Shown: piece after piece, positions 1-11,000 of the stretch
Position numbering within the stretch: position 1 is the stretch's first letter
Layout of the letters: each line of letters opens with the position of its first letter
NCBI RefSeq assembly: GCF_022581195.2
Contig: NC_061470.1
Coordinates: 7,006,001 to 7,070,000, forward strand
From: Helicoverpa zea
Lineage: Eukaryota > Arthropoda > Insecta > Lepidoptera > Noctuidae
Reading direction: 5' to 3'
Length of the DNA: 64,000 nt
The notes under the pieces: generated by a model
What the model was told of the DNA's origin: nothing
Seen by the model: only the letters and a program-made list of their open reading frames with translations
The model's database searches: none
Translations under genes and position numbers: made by a program

Positions 1-1264
1 GTCCTCCTCACCAGCTTCAGATCTCGACGTCTCTAACATCACAGTGCGTAGGTCTACTACGAGAAGGGGACTACAGTCCGGGTCTGGTAGTGACTCTAAT
101 GGCTCTGGAAAGGAGAAGGTAAAGAGTAAAGTGCAAGATAAGAAGAAGAAGGAAAAACCAGGTAATTTAATTTATGTAGCGATAGTTTGGTTTAGGTAAC
201 TTTTAAATAAATAATGCCGTAGTGAAAGGGAACTTAAATGCTTGAAATACCACGGCGATATTCCCCCAAAAATTGGTGGCGCATATTATGTTCGCCAAGC
301 CGACTCGACTCGCGCCGACACCAAAGCAAGTTTTTAGCTTCGGTGTCGCGCACAAATATTGCAATTTCGCATACATTTTAGAAATGTTGTCGCACTCGTG
401 CTTAAAAACACTGTTTTTAAAGCAAAAGCTACATGTTTGAGCTACACGTGCGTACGTTACAATGCCACACATAATTATTGTGAAATTATTTCCTCAGTGG
501 TAGCCCAATCTACTCGTACGACGCGTTCGTCAGCCGGCTCGCGGCGCAGCAGCGCTGGTTCCTCGCGATCAGCATTCAACGATTCAGACGACACCATGCT
601 ACACACTATAGTTTATGAACAGGAGTTTGTAAGTACATATATCACATTCTTTACTTCGAAACAAATAGAAGTCATATCATAAGACGATATAAATCAAATT
701 CCATTTTACAGACACCAGCACACCAAACTACCTCAATCTGTTAAAATTTTGCCAATCACACATACAATAACATTGAATCTTATACTTTAGAGATAAAGTT
801 GAAAGAATGAAATGTATTAAATATTTCTTTCTGTACATCAGCCCAGTACCTCCTTATTGTATAATGGGATCTGAATAAATATCTTGTCAGTCTGTATTCT
901 GTGCACTAAAAATAAACTTTTTTTAGGTACAATCAGTGTTGAATGACTCGAGCGAGCTGGCAGAAAGCAGACGAGATTCCAAAGCAAACGTTACTATTCC
1001 TGAGACACCTGACGCTAGTGAAGAGTAAGTAATCTTGTAATATTTTTTTTTGTCTACATTCTCTCTAATATTTGGCTATCTATTCACAAAGCTTACAGAA
1101 ATGTTAACTACGGTACAAGATATGTATAGATAGAACAAAATAATACGATAGTCGCTCATGTGACCTCTGCCTGACATGTCTGACATTGCAATTTCTATCG
1201 TTGCAGATCGGAACCCGAACCAGAAATACCGAAAAAAAACAAAGGAAAGGGCAAGAAGAAATAG
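1..1264 (+). CDS. 3' end of an unidentified multi-exon gene (last four exons)
   Basis: Four exons join in one frame: 1-161 (frame starts at base 2), 498-628, 927-1024 and 1207-1264. The stop TAG is at 1262-1264. Donors are CAG/GTAATT, TTT/GTAAGT and AGA/GTAAGT; acceptors are CTCAG, TTTAG and TTGCAG. Codons split across introns 1 and 3 re-form cleanly, which is the main support. The encoded C-terminus is low complexity: Ser/Arg/Thr-rich patches, an acidic Pro/Glu stretch, and a very basic end finishing in KKNKGKGKKK. No enzyme or fold motif is visible, so it looks disordered and possibly nuclear (inference). The rest of the gene lies left of the window. I do not recognise the family. AATAAA at 1287-1292 would end the transcript. 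Confidence 0.72.
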
Positions 1265-1286
1265 TAAATAACTTGATTTTTTAGGA

Positions 1287-1292
1287 AATAAA
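1287..1292 (+). terminator. poly(A) signal of the + strand gene
   Basis: AATAAA lies 23 bp after the stop at 1264, the usual hexamer for 3' end formation. Confidence 0.6.
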
Positions 1293-1301
1293 ATAACTAT
1301 T

Positions 1302-1327
1302 TTTATTAACCTATTCTTTTATTTATT
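1302..1327 (-). terminator. poly(A) signals for the minus-strand small peptide gene
   Basis: On the - strand, AATAAA occurs at 1302-1307, 1318-1323 and 1322-1327, just after the stop at 1340-1342. These sites sit almost on top of the end of the + strand transcript, so the two 3' ends probably overlap. Confidence 0.5.
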
Positions 1328-1339
1328 AAACCTACTGTC

Positions 1340-1609
1340 CTATCTAGATTGGTGTTTGTCATTTTGTTGCCAGTTTTTATGCCAGTCTTGGTTTTTGTTG
1401 TTCTGCCATTCAGGTTGCCAGTTCTTGTCCCAGGGCTTCCACCGGTGTTCCCATCTGTAGTTCTTGTTGGTTTGGTTCTCTGGAATATTTGTGGCGGGCC
1501 CGTGGTAACCGGAGTGACCTCCGTAGCCGCCGTGGTGCCAACTAAAGGGCAGAAAAGATCTTGTTATAATAAGCACAAATACTAAAGTATGATATTTCTG
1601 CTCTTTATT
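1340..1609 (-). CDS. Terminal exon of a candidate small secreted Trp/Asn/His-rich peptide
   Basis: Read leftward from an acceptor (CTGTAG at 1610-1615), the frame is open for 89 codons to TAG at 1340-1342. It starts with a basic stretch followed by a hydrophobic run (TLVFVLIIT) like a signal peptide. After that come Gly/His-rich WHHGGYGGHSGYHG and then a repetitive Trp/Asn/Gln/Lys tail. There is no ATG in this exon; the first methionine must come from an upstream exon that I could not place. The opposite strand also has an open frame (1349-1585), but it is only a hydrophobic shadow and lacks poly(A) support. Family unknown. It could also be an alternative 3' exon of the neighbouring oxidoreductase gene, or a decayed gene. 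Confidence 0.42.
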   Translation of the reverse strand, partial: NKEQKYHTLVFVLIITRSFLPFSWHHGGYGGHSGYHGPATNIPENQTNKNYRWEHRWKPWDKNWQPEWQNNKNQDWHKNWQQNDKHQSR

Positions 1610-1801
1610 CTACAGATTTCCCAAAAAAGGTTGTTAGAAATAAAAGATTGTTAGTCGCATGTTTTTAACCGACTTCACAAAAAGGATGAGATTATCAATT
1701 CGTCGAAACCTTTATTTTTACTGTAGTACCGTAATAGATAGCCTACACATATTCTCCGTCCATCTATTTTTTCGTCAAATATTAATTAACTGTGGCAATG
1801 T

Positions 1802-1811
1802 TTTATTTATT
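1802..1811 (-). terminator. poly(A) signals of the GMC oxidoreductase gene
   Basis: Two overlapping AATAAA hexamers on the - strand (1802-1807 and 1806-1811) follow the stop at 1834-1836 by about 23 bp, giving a very short 3' UTR. Confidence 0.6.
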
Positions 1812-1833
1812 TAATACTTAAACTCTGCAATAA

Positions 1834-2027
1834 TTACTTGTGATTACTGCCTTCATTGCTGGCATAATTCCCGCTGACGTCCTCAGAATTTTGCGAGTCT
1901 GGACTTCCGAACCTGTTTCCAAGCTGCCCACCAGGTACTTGTGTACCTTTTTTGAAAAGCTGATGCCGTGTTATTATGAACTCAGCCCCGCGTTCCGCTA
2001 TCATTATGATAGGGGCCATTGTGTTAC
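1834..2027 (-). CDS. GMC oxidoreductase exon 12 (C-terminus)
   Basis: Acceptor CTGCAG at 2028-2033; stop TAA at 1834-1836. Encodes residues 591-654: NTMAPIIMIAERGA, carrying Met594 at the second catalytic position, and then a polar tail rich in Asn, Ser and Gly that is not part of the core fold. Confidence 0.88.
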
Positions 2028-5000
2028 CTGCAGATAAAATGGAAAAGTGTTACCAGTAATCTTATTTATTAATTCTTATTATTTGAAAACTGTGGCAGAA
2101 ACTGTTGTTACTATGCTAATAGGGAAAAATATTTTGATCAACTTACCACTAGGAAGGCTTGGCATTATTGATCCATCCGCGACACGAAGTCCTGAGAAGA
2201 AAAAAATATATTATACTCAGTTAGATTGAACACAATAGACGGATCTCTTCGAGAAGTCGGTTAGAAAATTAAAACAAAGGAACTGAGTATCGAAAATAAT
2301 CTTTTGTAAATCTATGTATTGTAAATTATTGCTAGTTCGAGGAACAAAGTGCCCGTCATGTGTTAAGTTTCACCTTGTATGCCATGTACTTTAAGCTGCA
2401 TATCGACGACTGCCATAGGATCAGACTCGGGCCCCATCTTGCACGTGCCCACTTGATGGTTCTCGGGAGCCGTCTCATGCTGCGCCAGGCATTTGAAGAA
2501 CTCATCCGTGGGGTTGGGGCCACCACCCTCACACTGTTCACCGTAGCCCTCAGTGGGCATCATGCCGTATTTCTCACGGAGAATCTAGAATCGCAGTTAA
2601 TTATTAGACTGGAACGCCAGGTATAACCAGGTCAGTGTGTAATTAGATTTTTTTTTTTTTTATTAGGTGACCTTTTAGATGACGAGTCTCTGTCGGTCTG
2701 ACTACAATGCATTTAGATCCAAACTATACTTGAAAACTTTTCATTTTATACATGCGGTCTCTAAAGCACTAAGGTACCTTATTGAAGTTTTATTTAATAA
2801 CAAATTTTGTGTATAATAATTTTAGTTTAAGGTATGTATCTATGGGCCATTGATTCCCGATAATAAAGTTTAAGATAATAAATAAATTGAATTCATTAAT
2901 GAAAGACTACTTACAGTGGTATTAGCGAGTTTGTAAGCGGTTCTAGCGGCGTCAGCCAAGACATTGAGCTCGTGGTCATCATAGAAGTAGTTAGGCTGCA
3001 TCAATGGTGGCTGCGTCGGGTCCACTGAGCGGATCGTCACGAAACCTCGACTGCGCGGATGGAGAGATATCGCAGATATCCTGAAGAAAGGAAACAAAAG
3101 ATGTGAATATAAATAGAATAATTTAATTTAATATGTAAATAGAATAATTTAATTATAATTTTCTATTCAAGTTTTCTTGTATTCCAATTTTCCTTTTGTA
3201 GAATAAAAGTCAAATAACCGACGTTCCAAAAAAATCTGTCTGCTGCGTTGAGGAAGAATTATTTTAAAGAGATGGTTTTTTATCTTTTGCAAATCAATCT
3301 TAGTGAATATATGTTGGTACTCACGATATGTGTCTTCTTTCGCCGTCCTTTTCTACAGTCAGAGGTTCGACGATGGTTCCATCACCACATGACGCGTAGT
3401 AACCGCCGAAGAAGTACTGAATGTCGGGGTGACGGCCACCAGCCGGCGCCAGGCGAGAGTTTACCCTGCCAGTCAACTGTTGAACAGAAATTATTCATTA
3501 CATAACTGACCTATTTCTTAACTATTTGGTTGCAGACTAGAGAGAAAGCCCTGCCTACAGGATCGTTCGATTTTTAGGGGTAAAAGAATCTTCTTTAAGA
3601 AATTTAAATTATGCCAAAGTATAGCTAGCTTGTAAAGTGCACGGCGTACAAGAGTATATATGTTAGTTTTAAGGTATATATCTATGGGCCATTATTGCCT
3701 TGCATTGAATGTAAAAGCTTAAATAAAAAAAAATACGTTAAAATCTAAATCTTACCTGAGACATGCCAGTACTAGACAAAGGACCGGTCCTGCTCAGCAG
3801 GTACTGAGTGGCCACATCCCAGTTCAAGTCAGGAACCATAGGCTCCTTAGTCAGCGTGAAGTCCAGGTTAACTCCGACATGATTCTGAAGGTTCTGTCCA
3901 ACTCCGGGCAGGTCTTTGATGGTGGGGATGTTGAACTTGTCCAAAGTGTCTTTGGGACCGATGCCGGAAAGTAGTAGGATTTGTGGCGTGTTTAGAGTGC
4001 CTGCGGTTAAGATTGCCTGAAATAAAACAATAACATAAAAAAATCTACTTCATAGTTCTCACCGAAGTTTTTGTCGTCACGAAAATGAAGCGAATGGCTG
4101 CGCCTGGGCACAAACTATTTTAAGAAAACACATGACTACTCTATCAGACTAATATTTATTTAACTTTGTTTTTTCAAAAATGTGAAATTACGACTTACCT
4201 CTTTAGTAACTCCCACAGTCCTCGTAACTCCATCCTTGATGTATTCAACGGCAGTGACCCTCTTGGACACTGGGTCTACGATTACGCGAGAACCCAGCGC
4301 GTTGAGCAGTACGTGAAGGTTGGCTCGCTTGGAAGCAGGGCGCAGGTACGCGCGGGCTGTTGTGTAGCGGGTGCCACCACTGCAGAACAAGGTAAGTAAA
4401 GGTTATTGGACTAATATATAACGGTTTGAAGATTGCTATTTAAGCCAATAGTGATATGGAAGTCCTTTCAACGAAATGCGCATATGTTTATGACAGATCC
4501 ACCAACGTCCCTTAAGCAAACCTTCGCTCACCTGGATAAAAAGTAGCCTATAACCTTTCTCAAAAAATGGGACCTTCTTCAAAAGATTTGGGCGTTCAAG
4601 TAAATAAACAAACTCTTCAGCTTTATAATAGGAATTAGTAACTTACTATGAAAAGATGATACTTACTCGTTAAGAGTCTGAGCAATAGTAAAGCCAGTGG
4701 TGGTGTCTCCATTGAGGTCACTGGTCGGTGGGTATCCCAGCTCTATCGCGCCAGAAACCACGTCGTGAGCAAACTGCGGTGCGTGACGGAACTGGACAAA
4801 GAGACATTGTAATTACACGGTGGAAAAGAATATAGTATATCTCTAAAACATGATTTATTCGAAAAACTCATACCCCCTCATCAACAAAAATATTTCCTCA
4901 GATTATAAGGACTATACTAGACTTGCCGAAACGAATTCTCACCTTCTGCACAGGCAGTGGCCCTCCTCGACTATGATACTCAGCGGACACGCCGTTCCCG

Positions 5001-8000
5001 ATCTCCTTATTGTCCTCACTCCTCAGGAAGTAAGGCAGCACCTCGTACCAAGACCAACCAGTCGCGCCATTCACCGCCCAGCTGTCGTAGTCAGCCGGGA
5101 CACCTCGCATGTACATCATACCGTTGGTTGCTGAACACCCACCTAAAGAAAAACAAAAGAATAAGAGAAGGCTCGCTTTGAACAGCTTTTTACCGAAAAA
5201 CCGTTGTCTTTCGGGAGACATTCTGCGGTTTTCCAATTAATAAAGTAAGAAGACGTTCATATTATAACGATTTAGCTATCATTTCCTTCTACTTCCTTAT
5301 TTAATATTAGAATTACAGCATCTCCCAGGATTCAGCCACACTCAGCAACCAGTTTTAGACTTTTGGAATCTAAGATTTGGTTAATAACTTACCTAACATC
5401 TTAGCTCTAGGCCAATAACATATTCCGCCTTTAGCCAGACACGCTTTCTCTTGCTTCTCAGTATTGTACTGCCAATCCGTTTCCTTAAGGCCCCAGTATG
5501 CCGTCACCCAGGCTGGTACTCCTGACTGCGTTGGTTCGTCGCCTCCTGCTTCTATTAATAACACCTGGGAAGCATCATAATAGTGTCAATCAATTTGAAA
5601 TCTTGGGGAAATTCACGATTTATTTTTCTAGAATCCTTCAGAGCTATCGCAAAGATGATTTGCCTTGCGGGCCGCGGAACCACTGTAACTCATAAGTTTT
5701 ATGACTCGGTAGGTACATACCTACTTCTAAACTTTAAGACCGGAATAGGTAGGCACTTCTAAAGCGCTAATAGCAATTATGACAGCTTCTATTAATTGGC
5801 ATTTTTATGGAAGTACTTTTCTATATAATTAACTAATTTTTCCTCGGTTTGGTAATCAAAGGCTCCGACAGTGGTCATTTCATGGGATGGGAAGTAACCA
5901 AAAACTTTAATGGATCTTCGTTAAAATTATGTAATAACCCGCTTCCATGATAATGAACTTGTACATAATTGTTTTTAATAACAGCAAAAAATATAGTGAC
6001 CATACATAATGCTGGCAAAAGTACCATAGAAGCAGTTATTTATATGAAAGGTTGATAGCGTTTCGTTTAATTCTCTCGTTAATCGTGACGTAATGAACCA
6101 TTACTTTGGAATAACTTAGGACATTTCAATAAAAACGCGTCATTTCACCTTAGAAAAGTTCTACAATTTACTGTATCGTTTTTATTTGTAATTGTTCCCA
6201 CCCACTATGTTTTTTTAACCAAAGCAGTAGACTATTGCTAACATAACATGTTAACTTTGTTTTTACAACATTTTTTTACACTCTAATTGGATTTTACCAA
6301 GTTTTTAAAAGATTTCGACCGCGAACACGTTTTTATTTTGTGATTGTGAACCAGTGGGTATAAACACCCAGCGAGTATTTAAATCGAATGCTTGATGATT
6401 GTCATTGTAATTAAATAACGTTACTTCGAATTTATTATCTTACTTGGAAAAATAATAATCTACTTTTATTGGAATACCAACAGCATAACAAACGGTAAAT
6501 CTATAAAAAACGAAAAGTAGAATGGAGATAGCAAAATTTTCAAATAAAAAAACCAGAATCGACAGCAATGAAATGTTTATCAATGGGTTATTATGGTAGA
6601 CCTTTGATGGTGCGAAGAAAATCGGCCTGAAATCCATGGGGCTATAAGTATGTATCATATTATTACAAAATGGTTTATGTTGAATTTATGTTGATTTTAA
6701 AGATTATTTACATCAAGGAACGTAAAAAAACAAGGTACACTATATAACATTATACAAGCCATCTTATGTACTCCTTTTATGTATGTACTCTCTTATATAC
6801 TCCTCTTATGTTCTCTCTTATATACTCCTCTTATGTACTCTCTTAAGTATTCCTCTTATGTTCTCTTTTAAGTATTCCTCTTATGTTCTCTCTTATGTAC
6901 TCCTCTTATGTAATCTCTTAAGTATTCCTCTTATGTTCTCTCTTATATACTCCTCTTATGTACTCCTCTTAAGTATTCCTCTTATATATTCCTCTTATGT
7001 ACTCTCTTATATACTCCTCTTATGTACTCTCGTATATACTCCTCTTATGTACTCTCTTATATACTCCTCTTATGTACTCTCTTAAGTATTCCTCTTATGT
7101 ACTCTCTTAAGTATTCCTCTTATGTTCTCTCTTATATACTCCTCTTATGTTCTCCTCTTATATACCCCTTTTATATACTCCTCTTATGTACTCCTCTTAT
7201 GTATTCCTCTTATGTTCTCTCTTATATACTCCTCTTATGTACTCCTCTTATGTACTCTCTTATATACTCTCTTAAGTATTCCTCTTATATACTACTCTTA
7301 TGTACTCTCTTATATACTCCTCTTATGTACTCCTCTTATGTATTCCTCTTATGTTCTCTCTTATATACTCCTCTTATGTACTCCTCTTATGTACTCTCTT
7401 ATATACTCCTCTTATGTAATCTCTTAAGTATTCCTCTTATATACTCTCTTATATACTCCTCTTATGTACTCCTCTTATGTAATCTCTTAAGTATTCCTCT
7501 TATGTTCTCTCTTATATAGTCCTCTTATGTACTCCTCTTATGTACTCCTCTTATATACTCCTCTTATGTACTCTCTTATATACTCCTCTTTATGTACTCT
7601 CTTAAGTATTCCTCTTATATACTCCTCTTATGTACTCTCAGTGTTTTGGTCATCTCCCTTTCTTGTATGCTATGCCTACTACAATTTGAAAAAATGTCAG
7701 CAAAAGATATGGACGACAAATCGCAGAATAGATAAAAGATAAAGTGTGAAGTATATGGGATCGTAATCCGAGGAACATATCCACTTAATCAAGGTATTTA
7801 AACAGCAATCAGCGGCCTCCTTGGCCGGTATTTACAACAATGCATGGTGGCGAGTCATGGAGACGTGAAATTGATGTACTCGACTGTCTATTGTTCTGGA
7901 CTTAACGTTCTATAGTGTGTCCTAGTAGCCCGGTCAAAATAGACATAAAAGTAGTAGTCAAATAACAAAACTTCCCACAAAGCTGATTTTTGGTGGAGAG

Positions 8001-11000
8001 CTAGATTTTATCATTATAAATAAAATACTAAAAGTCCCCATCGATCCCATGTGTGCGTCAAAAGTTATTCGAGATCAAATGTCAAAATTTTAGGTTTTTT
8101 GTTTTTTTTTTCCGAAAACGGTAAGTTTGATCAAAAAAAGACATCAGACCAAAGTTGTAGATCTTTAATTTTTCTACAAAAATGGCATTAACAGTTTTCT
8201 CCTAAATCTTACCATTCCTGAGATATCGTGATTCAAAGAGTCACACTACACATGATATCCACATATAAGCCACGTATATACGACGGCTGCCTTTAAGTTG
8301 TGTCGTTTGAAATAAGTATAGACAATCTAATAGGTTAATACCATTTATTGTTTTTCAGAGAATTCTCCGCGATATTTAATGCACTTTTGCATGCATTAAA
8401 CCCAGTTCTTGAAATATTTATTCCATTCTGAAGTGGGGTTAGTCAAATTGGCCGATTTGTATGAGTCAACAGCTTTTCAGGTGTGCTGAAACGTTTACCA
8501 TGAAGACTTTACCTAATTTTGGGGAATGTAAAACAATCGTAATGCCCACGGATCCATGTCACGGTATGTTACATGTTGGTCTGCGACAATTAACTGTCGC
8601 ATAGCCTCGATATTATCTTGGGTCATATCGGGTTTTAAATTACCTTCACGTGGCTTGTCGCTAAGGCTAGATTGCCCACTTTTAAAACCTAAATATCAGC
8701 GTACTGCAGTCCTAAGGCATGGTTCTGCATTACTAAACACAGAACAAATTTTTTTAAACCTCTGAAGTCGCGACAATCCACTTTTAAAGTTGAAGAAAAT
8801 TATCGCACGCTAATTTTTCTTCGACATTTCCATTTTTATCCAGAAGACTGGGGTTGGAAATTGATACATAATATCTGGACCCTATTAAAACTTTACTCCC
8901 ACCTGCTCCAGAAAAACTCCTGACATTATTTTTTGCAATTGCAAAAATGATTGTAGTATCAAATCATCCTCCGAGCCCTTTTCCCAACTATGTTGGGGTC
9001 GGCTTCCAGTTTAACCGGATGTAGCTCAGTACCAGTCCTTTACAAGGAGCGACTGCCCTATCTGACCCCTTAACCCAGTTACCCGGGCAACCCAATACCC
9101 CTTGGTTAGACTGGTGTCAGACTTACTGGCTTCTGACTACCCATAATGGCTGCCAAGGATGTTCAATGACAGCCAGAACCTACAGTTTACCATTCCTGAG
9201 ATATCGCGCTTGAAGCGCGATATCTCAGGAATGGTAACATTTAGGAGAAAACTGTTAATGCCATTTTTGTAGAAAATTTTATAATCTACAATTTTGGTCT
9301 GATGTATTTTTTTGATAAAACTTACCGTTTTCGAAAAAAACACAAAAAACCAAAAATTTTGACATTTGACCTCGAATAACTTTTGACGCACACATGGGAT
9401 CGATGGGGACTTTTAGTATTTTATTTAGAATGATCAAATCTAGCTCTCCACCAAAAATCAGCTCTCCGGGAATTTTTGTTATTTCAAATGTCTATTTTGA
9501 CCGGGCTATAGTGTTGATGCCGATAGCTGAAAGAAGCTTATTTATCTACGCAAGATGTAAGAAAAAACCAAAGCCCCGGTATCCTCAATATGCATTTAGG
9601 CATTGCTAATTTTAATGCTAATGAATCTGATCTCCAGTTAGCAATTTTCCACCTCGCACTTCCACTGTATTGCTTGTCAAATTCGTACAAGCATAGCTAC
9701 TTGACCTAATTATCTAACTACAGAACGCTTCAATACCAGAAATAGGGCCATGTAAGAGAAATGGAAAATCACACGGGTATTTTACTATAGTTCAGATTTT
9801 CAATCCAGAACCGCCTTCATTTTCTACATAATACAAATAATGCATACCTTCCATTGAGGATTTTCAGATAGTCTCCCAGCCATCACAGCCCCCGCAGACC
9901 CTCCGCCAACCACCACGAAATCATATATGTCATCTGGCTGGTCCTTATTGGTGACCCTATTGCAAGGGTCGGCCAGGTCACAGCGGCCGTTGATGTAAGC
10001 TTCCAGGATCGTCATGAAGAGTAGGAACTGGTTCGGGCATGCCGATACCATGGATGGCCCCACTTCGCGTATGGGGCACGCGCAGGCCTGTAAGGGAAAA
10101 GGTGATTAGTTAATAAGGCTGTTGCTTAAAGTTGTCATGCGGATGGCCGTATAGGACCAGCATCCCAATCGTTTTCGTCACTAAACGCTATTGAGAAAGC
10201 GTGGTGATTAACGCTCAATCCTTGTGGAGGCCAGTGTCCAGCAGAGGGACGATGATGAAGATGAGCTAGTGTCGAAGACATAGGTACCGGATTTATTAAT
10301 ATAATTGAATATCGATCCTCACGAGGTGATTCTCATAAATTTTTGCACATTTTCTTCTCAGTTACGACGACAAAACCTTGACCTGTGATGAAAATACGGA
10401 AACCATAGACAGGAGGAAACAAAACACACGCAACGGAAGAATTTAATCTCGCAATGACAACAAAGGCTTATGTTAAAACTAATTGTTAATAATGACAGCC
10501 GATGATTGAATAAACAACGATATCAAGAAGTCGACAAAAACGCAATAATTATACGCGATTGCTAGGGGTAAAAACATCGGTATTTATTGTACCTACTCAT
10601 AGTTACTGCATAGGCGCAGTAACTATGAGTAGGTACAATAAACCACCTAATCTCGGTCCTAACTCATGACAATGAAATGAAATGAAATCGTTTATTTTGC
10701 AAGTTGGACATTAAATCACTTTTACACGTCATTTTTAAGAACGCTGAGGTCGGCATTTTCTAATGATAAAACATCATCTTAGATTTGAGTTTTAACTGAA
10801 AATTACGAAACTAAAATCATTCTTACGCTTAAGAATAAACTTTAGATATTTGAATATTCACCCAGAGACTAACATTTAAAAATCTTATAGAATCCAAAAT
10901 ACCAGCTTCTGATATTTGTAAAGTTATTATCGTTCTAACTTTTAATCATCAATCATCTAGAGTACAGTCTAACATTTTTCCTCGCTAGAAAATGGCTTTT

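Larger units (their letters stand above)
7926..9508. mobile_element. Long inverted-repeat element enclosing mariner remains and a SINE
   Basis: Arms of about 300 bp (7926-8240 and 9207-9508) are inverted copies of each other. The outer ends read TAGCCCGGTCAAAATAGAC, and TAG lies directly outside both ends (7923-7925 and 9509-9511), a possible 3-bp target duplication. Between the arms are a degenerate mariner transposase piece (- strand, about 8535-8760) and a minus-oriented SINE tail (about 8968-9183). The right arm also contains a local palindrome around 9188-9238. It is a decayed composite within an intron of the GMC gene. Confidence 0.75.

Noticed and set aside
1349..1585. Hydrophobic + strand frame opposite the Trp-rich peptide
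   Set aside because: A mirror of the - strand exon; no poly(A) signal or splice context on this strand.
6761..7639. CRISPR-like repeat array
   Set aside because: Units are contiguous with no unique spacers and the genome is eukaryotic.
6783..7742. Several long + strand open frames encoding repetitive Tyr/Ser/Leu hydrophobic proteins
   Set aside because: They lie wholly in the minisatellite; several frames are open at once because the repeat unit rarely makes stops.
9137..9391. - strand frame beside the SINE
   Set aside because: Made of inverted-repeat arm and SINE sequence, no protein similarity.
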